This document shows, one piece after another, positions 1 through 6,188 of a stretch of 7,455 nucleotides of DNA. The position numbers and the translations under genes were made by a program. Origin of the DNA: an uncultured Clostridia bacterium. GTDB lineage: Bacteria; Bacillota; Clostridia; UBA1381. The notes below the pieces were generated by a model. It was not told where the DNA came from and searched no databases. It worked only from the letters and a program-made list of their open reading frames with translations. Where the stretch lies: NCBI GenBank assembly GCA_910578235.1, contig CAJTPP010000093.1, positions 1 through 7,455 of the forward strand. Reading direction: 5' to 3'. Within the stretch, counting starts at the first letter, position 1. Every line of letters begins with the position of its first letter.

Positions 1-81
1 TAAGAATTAACAGAATATATTGAGCATATAATTTTATATATAAAGTTATTTGTCAAAGGCTGCGGGAAGTATAATAATATC

Positions 82-110
82 AATATAAAAAAATAAAATT
101 ATCATAATAT
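82..110 (+). promoter_or_regulatory. Possible sigma-E-like promoter for the SipL-like gene
   Basis: An AATATAA element at 82-88 is separated by 14 bases from CATAATAT at 103-110. This resembles the mother-cell sigma-E pattern (an ATA-rich -35, then about 14 bases, then CATA-type -10), although the second half of the -10 is not ideal. Transcription would start near 117, inside the hairpin at 113-146. The known C. difficile sipL gene is expressed under sigma-E, so such a promoter is expected here. The region is so AT-rich that chance matches are likely, and the assignment is tentative. Confidence 0.25.
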
Positions 111-112
111 TG

Positions 113-146
113 AAAAAATCTCATAGTATTAACTATGAGATTTTTT
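113..146 (+). terminator. Perfect 15-bp hairpin with A/T flanks, upstream of sipL-like gene
   Basis: Arms AAAAAATCTCATAGT (113-127) and ACTATGAGATTTTTT (132-146) pair perfectly around a 4-base loop. The A-run and T-run at the two ends make it a plausible terminator in both directions, probably for a gene left of the window. It ends only 9 bases before the GGAGG of the next gene. The SipL-like gene must therefore be transcribed either from a promoter overlapping the hairpin or through it. Confidence 0.75.
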
Positions 147-155
147 ATTGTTTAT

Positions 156-160
156 GGAGG
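156..160 (+). promoter_or_regulatory. Ribosome binding site fixing the sipL-like start
   Basis: GGAGG lies 8 bases before the ATG at 169. Two in-frame upstream candidates exist: a TTG at 148 precedes this site and an ATG at 154 overlaps it. This places the start at 169. Confidence 0.85.
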
Positions 161-168
161 ATAAAGTT

Positions 169-1710
169 ATGGAATTAGTAAAAGAAAACGTAAAAGTAAA
201 TCAGGTCGCCTGCAAGGGTACATCACAGGTTATGGTGGACGAGGATATTATAGTGCCCGATGTAAAGCCGGATATTTTGAAGATTTTGCAGCTTGACGCG
301 GTTTCATGCGTCACAGGCAAAGAGGTGGCAAACGGGAAAGCAACAGTAAACGGTAGAGTGGATTTGAAAATTTTGTACATACCTGACAGCGACAGCGAAA
401 AAATTAAGAGTATCATCACGTCGTTTGATTTTGTCCAAAAGGTGGACAGTCAGCAGATTAATGAAAATATGACAGCGGTGGTAATGTCAAATGTGGATAA
501 GGCTGAGTTTACATTGCTGAACAGCCGTAAACTTCGCGTAAAGATTATGGTTGGTGTTGATTATGAAGTTATCGCGGCGCAGAACGTAGAAATCGCGGTT
601 GAAGCGGGAGATAGCGACAGCGCGGAGGTTTTAAAGGAAAATGTGTGTCTGCAAAATTGTATAGAGCTGGCGGAGGAAGAATTTTCCGTAAAGGACAGTC
701 TGGAAGTTCCGAGCGGACAGACCTCGATAAAAGAGCTTTTAAAGGTTGATGTTAAGATATCAGATTCAGAATATAAAACTGTTACGGATAAAATCGTCGT
801 AAAAGGTACTGTAGGCGTATGTGTATTGTATAATGACGAAAATTGTGAAATACAGTTTATGGAAATGGAAATTCCGTTTACAGAAGTGTTTGACTGCGCT
901 GACGCGGGTGATGACACAATCTGTGATATTGATTACTGCGTGTCAAATGTTGAGTACGAGGTGGATGAGGACAATGACGGCGACAGAAGAATAGTATTGC
1001 TGGATATAACAATAAACGCGCAGATTAAGGCTACGGAAAATGTGTCCGTTGATATGATTTGTGATTGTTATGAGCCGTTTATGAAAACGCAGCTGCTTAA
1101 AGAAGAGGTTGAATTAGAGGAAATAGTATCAAGACCTTCCACACAGAATACATTGCGTGAGATGCTTGAAACAGTGTCCGGAGCGCCGGGAGTTTCAGGG
1201 GTGTATGATGTTATTACAAAGCCGTGTATAACAAAAACACAGCTTCAGAGAGGAAAGCTTCTTGCGGAAGGCAAAATTGAAGCGTATATACTGTATCTGA
1301 CAGATAGTAATGAAAGTCCGGTATACAGCATGAAAAAGGAGATACCGTTCAGCCATCTTCTTGAATGTGACAGCACTGAGGAGGATTTAATTCCCGAGGT
1401 GAAGGCGGAGGTTAAGCATACGTCATATAATCTGAATGTGGCGGGGGAGATAGAACTTCGCTGCATACTTGCCATTAATGCTAATATTATACGCCGCCGA
1501 AAAATAGAGATTATAAACGATGTTGTGACAGAACAGCCTGATAACGGTGATAAGAAAGGAATAGTTATCTATTTTGTACAGCGCGGAGATAATCTTTGGG
1601 AAATTTCAAAGCGTTATGCCGTGCCCCGTGATGAGGTTATGAGATTTAATAATATGGGGGAAGCAGATAAGCTTGAAGTAGGAAACAGATTATTTATTCC
1701 AAGTCTTTAA
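169..1710 (+). CDS. sipL: SipL-like spore coat morphogenesis protein (SPOCS x3 + LysM)
   Basis: A 513-residue protein with three copies of the SPOCS (DUF3794) domain, roughly residues 20-145, 170-290 and 315-445, and a LysM domain at about 466-511 (YFVQRGDNLWEISKRYAV ... LEVGNRLFIP). The repeats share strand pairs such as KILYI, VCVLY and AYILY, followed by SFDF, EIPFTEVFDC and EIPFSHLLEC. This order and length match Clostridioides difficile SipL, the functional counterpart of Bacillus SpoVID, whose LysM domain binds the coat ATPase SpoIVA so that the coat is anchored to the forespore in the mother cell. No signal peptide or membrane segment is visible, as expected for a mother-cell cytosolic protein. 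It has 14 cysteines, though another gene here is equally cysteine-rich. It appears monocistronic, between hairpins at 113-146 and 1719-1744. Family assignment is firm; orthology to SipL rests on architecture. Confidence 0.88.
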   Translation: MELVKENVKVNQVACKGTSQVMVDEDIIVPDVKPDILKILQLDAVSCVTGKEVANGKATVNGRVDLKILYIPDSDSEKIKSIITSFDFVQKVDSQQINENMTAVVMSNVDKAEFTLLNSRKLRVKIMVGVDYEVIAAQNVEIAVEAGDSDSAEVLKENVCLQNCIELAEEEFSVKDSLEVPSGQTSIKELLKVDVKISDSEYKTVTDKIVVKGTVGVCVLYNDENCEIQFMEMEIPFTEVFDCADAGDDTICDIDYCVSNVEYEVDEDNDGDRRIVLLDITINAQIKATENVSVDMICDCYEPFMKTQLLKEEVELEEIVSRPSTQNTLREMLETVSGAPGVSGVYDVITKPCITKTQLQRGKLLAEGKIEAYILYLTDSNESPVYSMKKEIPFSHLLECDSTEEDLIPEVKAEVKHTSYNLNVAGEIELRCILAINANIIRRRKIEIINDVVTEQPDNGDKKGIVIYFVQRGDNLWEISKRYAVPRDEVMRFNNMGEADKLEVGNRLFIPSL

Positions 1711-1718
1711 TAATATGT

Positions 1719-1744
1719 AACCGCACAGCTATTGCTGTGCGGTT
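1719..1744 (+). terminator. Intrinsic terminator after sipL-like gene
   Basis: AACCGCACAGC (1719-1729) pairs perfectly with GCTGTGCGGTT (1734-1744) around the loop TATT, starting 8 bases after the stop codon. The T-run that follows is short (GGTTTGTATA), so termination may be incomplete, but the GC-rich 11-bp stem and its position favour a terminator. Confidence 0.75.
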
Positions 1745-1803
1745 TGTATATACAGATATAAATTTATGTGTAATATATCAGTATTTTTTTTCATAAAAAC
1801 GGG

Positions 1804-1832
1804 TTGTAATTTTCGCTGTTTTGCGATATAAT
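1804..1832 (+). promoter_or_regulatory. Sigma-A-type promoter of the cysS operon
   Basis: TTGTAA (-35, 1804-1809) and a consensus TATAAT (-10, 1827-1832) are spaced by exactly 17 bases. An A/T-rich stretch upstream, with eight T at 1784-1791, could act as an UP element. Transcription would start near 1839, giving a leader of only about 34 bases. That is far too short for the T-box riboswitch that often controls cysS in Firmicutes, so this operon looks constitutively driven. Confidence 0.7.
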
Positions 1833-1857
1833 GAGAAGTAATTGGTAGAATTTGAAA

Positions 1858-1864
1858 AAGGAAG
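1858..1864 (+). promoter_or_regulatory. Ribosome binding site deciding the cysS start
   Basis: AAGGAAG sits 8 bases before the ATG at 1873. An in-frame TTG at 1852 lies upstream of the site, and an ATG at 1867 is only 2 bases after it, so 1873 is the best-spaced start. It also gives the usual CysRS beginning (MKIYNTLTR). Confidence 0.75.
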
Positions 1865-1872
1865 TAATGTCA

Positions 1873-3297
1873 ATGAAAATATATAACACTCTTACAAGGC
1901 AGAAACAGGAATTTGTCCCGATAACCGAGGGGCATGTGAAAATGTATGCCTGCGGACCTACCGTGTATAATCTTATTCATATAGGCAACGCTCGTCCGCT
2001 GATTGTTTTTGATACACTGCGCAGGTATATGGAATACCGTGGTATGAAAGTAACTTTTGTGCAGAATTTTACAGATGTTGACGATAAAATGATTAGACGC
2101 GCCAATGACGAGGGAACAACGGTCAGAGAGCTTGGAGAGCGTTTTATTGCCGAATATTTTAAAGACGCTCAGTCTCTGGGAGTGCATGCCGCGACAATTC
2201 ATCCGAAAGCTACAGAAAATATTGACGCTATAATTGATGTGATAAAAAAACTGGAGAATAAGGGATACGCTTATAATGTTGACGGAAACGTGTATTTTTC
2301 AACAAGAAAGTTTGGTGAATACGGCAAACTGTCGAAACAGCCGCTTGAGGATCTTATGGCGGGAGCGGGTGAAAGAGACGGCAGAACGCTTGATCATGAC
2401 GAGAAAAAGGAACCGATGGATTTTGCTCTCTGGAAGAAGCAGAAGGAAGGTGAACCGGCATGGGAAAGCCCATGGGGAATGGGCAGACCGGGCTGGCATA
2501 TTGAGTGCTCGGCTATGGTGAATAAATTTCTTGGAGAAACAATAGATATACACGCGGGCGGAAAAGATCTGATTTTTCCGCATCATGAAAACGAGGTTGC
2601 GCAGTCGGAATGCGCCAACGGCGTGCCATTTGCAAATTACTGGATGCACAACGGATATATAAATGTCGATAATCAGAAAATGAGCAAATCACTTGGTAAT
2701 TTCTTTACAGTGAGGGATGTTCTTGAAAGGTATGACGGTGAAACGGTAAGGTTTTTCATGTTGTCGGTACATTACAGAAATCCTGTCAATTTTGCCGACA
2801 CGCTTATGGAGCAGGCAAAGGCCGCGGTCGAAAGAGTGTATACTTGTATAGATAATCTTGAATTCCTTTTAAACGCGGGCGAGGAAAGAGAGCTTACAGA
2901 TGATGAAAAGGAATACAGCGCAAAGCTTGATAAATGTAAGGAAAAATTCATTGACGCAATGGAGGATGATTTAAACACAGCCGACGCCATCGCGGCTATC
3001 TTTGATATTGTGTATGCGTCAAATACAGCTCTTTCAAACGAGGGGAATAATGCGAAACAGACGGTGCAGAAAACGCTTGATCTCATACGCGAATTGGGAG
3101 GAGTGCTCGGGCTGTTCATGAAGTCTGAGGATAAATCGCTTAACTCTGAAATAGAGGAGCTTATTGAAAGGCGAAACAAGGCCCGCGCGGAGAAAAACTG
3201 GGCGGAAGCAGACGCGATACGCGATAAATTAAAGGAAATGAACATTGTTTTAGAGGATACTCCAATGGGAGTGAAGTGGAACCGTACAGAGGGATAG
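1873..3297 (+). CDS. cysS: Cysteinyl-tRNA synthetase
   Basis: A 474-residue class I aminoacyl-tRNA synthetase that charges tRNA-Cys with cysteine in the cytosol. The length is normal for the family. The HIGH signature is HIGN at residues 36-39 (within CGPTVYNLIHIGNARP) and the KMSKS loop is at 269-273. Likely zinc ligands C27, C212 (GWHIECSAM), H237 and E241 (FPHHENEVAQSE) match the known C-C-H-E set that selects cysteine by its thiol. The C-terminal helical region, from about 340, carries the anticodon-binding and DALR-like part (EDDLNTADAIAAIFDIV). It is the first gene of a five-gene run driven by the promoter at 1804-1832; the stop codon lies 11 bases before mrnC, suggesting translational coupling. 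No defect is visible. Confidence 0.97.
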   Translation: MKIYNTLTRQKQEFVPITEGHVKMYACGPTVYNLIHIGNARPLIVFDTLRRYMEYRGMKVTFVQNFTDVDDKMIRRANDEGTTVRELGERFIAEYFKDAQSLGVHAATIHPKATENIDAIIDVIKKLENKGYAYNVDGNVYFSTRKFGEYGKLSKQPLEDLMAGAGERDGRTLDHDEKKEPMDFALWKKQKEGEPAWESPWGMGRPGWHIECSAMVNKFLGETIDIHAGGKDLIFPHHENEVAQSECANGVPFANYWMHNGYINVDNQKMSKSLGNFFTVRDVLERYDGETVRFFMLSVHYRNPVNFADTLMEQAKAAVERVYTCIDNLEFLLNAGEERELTDDEKEYSAKLDKCKEKFIDAMEDDLNTADAIAAIFDIVYASNTALSNEGNNAKQTVQKTLDLIRELGGVLGLFMKSEDKSLNSEIEELIERRNKARAEKNWAEADAIRDKLKEMNIVLEDTPMGVKWNRTEG

Positions 3298-3308
3298 GTT
3301 GTATTAAT

Positions 3309-3707
3309 ATGTCAATTACAAATAAAAAGCCGTCGCAGTTTTCGCCGCTTGCGCTTGCCTATATAGGCGACGGGGTGTATGAGCTTTTTGTTCGTACAAG
3401 AGTTATAGAAGAGCATGAAAACATGCCGGCAAACAAGCTGCATAAGCATACCGTGCGGTATGTCAGGGCTCATTCACAGGCGAATAGTATAGACGCTATT
3501 GTGCCCATTATGACCGAGGATGAAATCTCGGTATATAAACGCGGCAGAAATGCCAAGTCCAATACAATGCCGAAAAATGCCGTTGTGGCGGATTACAGGA
3601 AAGCGACAGGGTTTGAGGCTCTTATAGGCTTTCTGTATCTTTCAGGCGAAAATGACCGGCTTGAAGAGCTTATGAATATAGCGTATGAAAGTGCGTTAGA
3701 TAAATAA
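3309..3707 (+). CDS. mrnC: Mini-ribonuclease III (23S rRNA maturation)
   Basis: A 132-residue protein consisting of an RNase III catalytic domain without the double-stranded-RNA-binding domain, which is characteristic of Mini-III. In Bacillus subtilis this dimeric enzyme trims both ends of 23S rRNA precursor in the 50S subunit. Signatures are LALAYIGDGVYELFVR near the N terminus with catalytic D21, NKLHKHTVRYV, VYKRGRNAKS, and ATGFEALIGFLYL with catalytic E103. The ATG at 3309 fits the family N terminus; an in-frame GTG at 3276 would overlap the end of cysS and add 11 unconserved-looking residues. The ribosome binding site is weak (AGG at 3296-3298, overlapping the cysS stop), so translation probably relies on coupling to cysS. 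The cysS-mrnC pairing is common in Firmicutes; the rRNA methyltransferase gene rlmB, which often comes next, is absent here. Confidence 0.95.
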   Translation: MSITNKKPSQFSPLALAYIGDGVYELFVRTRVIEEHENMPANKLHKHTVRYVRAHSQANSIDAIVPIMTEDEISVYKRGRNAKSNTMPKNAVVADYRKATGFEALIGFLYLSGENDRLEELMNIAYESALDK

Positions 3708-3731
3708 ATAATTAAGGGAGGAAAAGGACAA

Positions 3732-4580
3732 ATGGATAAAAAAAGAATTACAGAATTGTCCATAATTGCGAACAATGTCCGCAAAAATGCGCTGACCGCT
3801 GTATATAATGCGGCGTCGGGACATCCGGGAGGCTCGCTTTCAATAGCGGATGTACTTACACTACTGTATTTTGAGGTGATGAATATTGATCCCGAAAATC
3901 CGAAAATGGAGAACAGGGACAGATTTGTTTTATCTAAAGGTCATACTGCTCCGGCGCTTTATGGCGTGCTGGCAGAGAAAGGGTTTATACCAAAAGAGGA
4001 TGTGAAAACCTTCAGAAGTATAGGCAGCTATCTTCAGGGACATCCTGATATGAATAAGGTTCCGGGTGTGGACATGTCTACCGGATCGCTTGGACAGGGC
4101 GTGTCTGTTGCGGGAGGTATGGCGCTGTCGGCAAAGCTTGATAATAAGAGCTACAGGGTGTACTCAATTTTGGGTGACGGCGAGCTGGAAGAAGGACAGG
4201 TATGGGAACAGGCAATGTTTGCGTCTCATTATAAGCTGGACAACCTTACTATATTTATTGATAATAACGGATTGCAGATAGATGGTGATATAACAAAAGT
4301 TATGAACCCTACGCCTATTGACAAAAAATTTGAAGCGTTTGGCTGGCATGTGATCGTGACAGAAGCTCATGATTTTGAAAAACTGCTTGCGGCTGTAGAG
4401 GAAGCTAAAGCGACAAAGGGACAGCCTACAGCTATTATTATGAAGTCGGTAAAAGGTAAAAATGTTTCTTTTATGGAGAATAATCCCGCATGGCATGGAG
4501 CAGCTCCAAAAGAGGAAGAATACAATCAGGCAATCGCAGAGCTTGACGAGATAATAAAAGGATTGGAGGCGAGTTTGTAA
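3732..4580 (+). CDS. tkt: Transketolase, N-terminal (ThDP-binding) subunit
   Basis: A 282-residue protein equal to the N-terminal pyrophosphate-binding third of a full transketolase. Together with the next gene product it should form the active enzyme that moves two-carbon ketol units between sugar phosphates in the non-oxidative pentose phosphate pathway. The thiamine diphosphate and metal motif begins with GDG at residues 148-150 (ILGDGELEEGQVWEQAM) and ends with NN at 178-179 (IFIDNNGLQIDG). Conserved histidines appear in SGHPGGSLS (H31), SKGHTAPALY (H71) and QGHPDM (H104). A strong ribosome binding site (GGGAGG at 3716-3721) lies 10 bases upstream. The reading frame ends exactly where the C-terminal subunit begins, sharing one base, so the two are translated together. 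Split transketolases are a normal arrangement in many Firmicutes and archaea, so this is not a frameshift. Confidence 0.95.
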   Translation: MDKKRITELSIIANNVRKNALTAVYNAASGHPGGSLSIADVLTLLYFEVMNIDPENPKMENRDRFVLSKGHTAPALYGVLAEKGFIPKEDVKTFRSIGSYLQGHPDMNKVPGVDMSTGSLGQGVSVAGGMALSAKLDNKSYRVYSILGDGELEEGQVWEQAMFASHYKLDNLTIFIDNNGLQIDGDITKVMNPTPIDKKFEAFGWHVIVTEAHDFEKLLAAVEEAKATKGQPTAIIMKSVKGKNVSFMENNPAWHGAAPKEEEYNQAIAELDEIIKGLEASL

Positions 4581-5509
4581 TGGCAAAAAAGGCTACAAGA
4601 GAATCATATGGCGCGGCGCTTGTAAAGTACGGAAATAATCCTGACATTGTTGTGCTTGACGCTGACCTTTCAAAGTCAACAAAAACGGATATGTTTAAAA
4701 AGGAATATCCGGAAAGATTTATAAACATGGGTATTGCCGAGGGCAATATGATGTGTGTTGCCGCGGGACTTGCCGCGACAGGTAAAATAGCGTTCGCATC
4801 CACTTTTGCAATGTTTGCGGCGGGAAGAGCATTCGAGCAGGTTAGAAACTCAATTGGCTATACAAATCTTAATGTAAAGATAGGCGCTACTCATGCGGGA
4901 ATTTCAGTCGGCGAAGACGGAGCGTCTCATCAGTGTCTTGAGGATATTGCTCTTATGCGCTCAATTCCGAATATGGTTGTTATTAACCCGGCTGACGATA
5001 CTGAGGCAATGCAGGCAGTAGAAGCGGCGATTGATCATGACGGTCCCGTATATATGCGTTTCGGACGCCTTGCGGTTGAGGATGTGAACAGCGAGGATTA
5101 TAAATTTGAGCTTGGAAAGGGTGTTCAGCTCAGAGACGGTAAGGATGTAACAATTATTGCCACAGGACTTATGGTGGGCATGGCTCTTGAAGCGGCAAAA
5201 ATGCTTGAAGCTGACGGAATAGACGCAAGAGTAATAAATATCCATACAATAAAGCCGATTGACGCGGACATAATAACAAAAGCGGCAAAGGAAACAGGAG
5301 CTATTGTAACAGCGGAAGAACACTATATAATGGGCGGTCTTGGCAGCGCCGTGACAGAAGTTGTATGCGCCAACGCGCCTGTGCCTGTAAAAATTATAGG
5401 TACGGATCGTTTCGGCAAATCAGGCAAGCCTGCCGAGTTGTTTGAAGAATATGGATTAACCGCTGATAATATTGTTAAGAACGCAAAAGAAGCAATAGCA
5501 ATGAAATAA
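4580..5509 (+). CDS. tkt: Transketolase, C-terminal subunit
   Basis: A 309-residue protein carrying the pyrimidine-binding domain (about residues 5-165) and the C-terminal transketolase domain (about 185-305). GIAEGNM contains E54, the glutamate that activates the thiamine ring, and ISVGEDGASHQCLEDIALMRSIP is the classic second part of the active site, with its histidine at 117. It completes the enzyme started by the preceding gene, and the two subunits are expected to associate as a heterotetramer. The start overlaps the upstream stop (TAATG), with its own GGAGG at 4565-4569, 10 bases ahead, indicating balanced coupled translation. The domain pair also resembles 1-deoxyxylulose-5-phosphate synthase, but the split N-terminal partner and the motifs fit transketolase better. 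Confidence 0.95.
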   Translation: MAKKATRESYGAALVKYGNNPDIVVLDADLSKSTKTDMFKKEYPERFINMGIAEGNMMCVAAGLAATGKIAFASTFAMFAAGRAFEQVRNSIGYTNLNVKIGATHAGISVGEDGASHQCLEDIALMRSIPNMVVINPADDTEAMQAVEAAIDHDGPVYMRFGRLAVEDVNSEDYKFELGKGVQLRDGKDVTIIATGLMVGMALEAAKMLEADGIDARVINIHTIKPIDADIITKAAKETGAIVTAEEHYIMGGLGSAVTEVVCANAPVPVKIIGTDRFGKSGKPAELFEEYGLTADNIVKNAKEAIAMK

Positions 5510-5537
5510 AAACCGGTTTTGTGAAAGGATTTTAATT

Positions 5538-6077
5538 ATGAAAAAGGTATTGCTTGTAGTTTCAAGTTTACTTATGATAATCGGATTATGTGCTTGCGGC
5601 GGCGAGGGAGGATTATTTTCAAAGGCAACTCCAACGCCTATGCCGGATATTGATCCGGCCGCTCTTGTGACGCTTGATGATGTTGTTGTCAATGCGGGAT
5701 ATACTCCGGTTATTGAACCGTCAGGAACAATGCGCGAGGGTAATGTCGGTACTGTACTTTACAGAAGCGAGCCTATAGGTCAGCATGATATAGTAAGCGT
5801 TAAGATCACTCAGTTTACTGAGGAAATTGACTATCAGGCGTTGTTTGAACAGTATGAGCAGGAAAAGGCAAAACGTACTTCGGCAGAAATTATCCCCGGA
5901 ATAGGACAGGAGGCATATATTGCTTTCCCGTCAATTCATGTATATGACAGAGGGTGTCTGATAGATATAACCGCCGGTTCTGGCGCTGACGAAACACAAA
6001 AGCTTCTTTTGAAAAATCTTGCTCTTGCGGCGGCCGCAAAGCTTGAGGAAATTGTTCCGGATAATACAAAAAAATAA
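5538..6077 (+). CDS. Small predicted lipoprotein of unknown function
   Basis: A 179-residue protein that I do not recognise by function. It starts with a type II signal peptide: MKK, a hydrophobic stretch (residues 4-17) and a lipobox LCAC with the lipidated cysteine at 20. A flexible G/P/T-rich linker (GGEGGLFSKATPTPMP) follows. The mature part (about 40-175) is a small alpha/beta domain ending in GIGQEAYIAF, VYDRGCLIDITAG and a helical LLLKNLALAAAAKLEE. That final pattern is loosely like the DUF3558-type extracellular lipoprotein domains, but the similarity is too weak to claim membership. It should be anchored to the outer face of the cell membrane. AAAGGA at 5524-5529 is 8 bases before the ATG. 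It lies 28 bases after the transketolase gene without an intervening terminator, so it is probably the last gene of the cysS operon. Lipoprotein call firm; role unknown. Confidence 0.85.
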   Translation: MKKVLLVVSSLLMIIGLCACGGEGGLFSKATPTPMPDIDPAALVTLDDVVVNAGYTPVIEPSGTMREGNVGTVLYRSEPIGQHDIVSVKITQFTEEIDYQALFEQYEQEKAKRTSAEIIPGIGQEAYIAFPSIHVYDRGCLIDITAGSGADETQKLLLKNLALAAAAKLEEIVPDNTKK

Positions 6078-6090
6078 ACGAGTAAATAAT

Positions 6091-6148
6091 ACGCTCATTT
6101 ATGGTGTAACCAATATACCGGTTAGTCTGTTAAATGGGCGTGTTTTTT
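6091..6148 (+). terminator. Long-loop hairpin with T-run, end of cysS operon
   Basis: ACGCTCATTTA (6091-6101) pairs with TAAATGGGCGT (6131-6141) over 11 bp with one G-U pair, and T-rich sequence follows at once (six T at 6143-6148). It begins 13 bases after the lipoprotein stop, where a terminator is expected. The 29-base interior is unusually long and can fold again: GGTGTA (6103-6108) with TATACC (6114-6119), or alternatively TAACC (6107-6111) with GGTTA (6120-6124). Confidence 0.65.
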
Positions 6149-6188
6149 ATATAAATATTAATATAAAACTTATAGGAGGTTTACATAT

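Noticed and set aside
50..57. TTGTCAAA, close to the Spo0A box TTGTCGAA
   Set aside because: It lacks the conserved G and lies in AT-rich DNA upstream of a terminator; one mismatch in eight bases is easily reached by chance.
50..75. TTGTCA and TATAAT as a sigma-A promoter before the sipL-like gene
   Set aside because: The spacing is only 14 bases, too short for a normal sigma-A promoter, and transcripts would have to cross the hairpin at 113-146.
1838..1872. T-box riboswitch in the cysS leader
   Set aside because: The leader from the predicted start site is about 34 bases, and the preceding spacer shows no T-box sequence or specifier stem.
2772..3245. 157-codon open frame on the - strand inside cysS
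   Set aside because: It lies wholly opposite a fully conserved gene, is serine/phenylalanine-rich as expected of the antisense of lysine/glutamate-rich coding DNA, and shows no domain.
4164..4586. 140-codon open frame on the - strand opposite the N-terminal transketolase gene
   Set aside because: Composition is random and low-complexity in appearance, it is opposite conserved ThDP-binding sequence, and no family signature is visible.
3732..5509. Transketolase broken by a frameshift or nonsense mutation
   Set aside because: Each half has its own ribosome binding site and complete motifs, and two-gene transketolases are a known natural arrangement.
5509..5520. AAAACCGGTTTT palindrome between transketolase and the lipoprotein gene
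   Set aside because: Only 6 bp per arm with no loop; too short for a terminator and no evidence for an operator.
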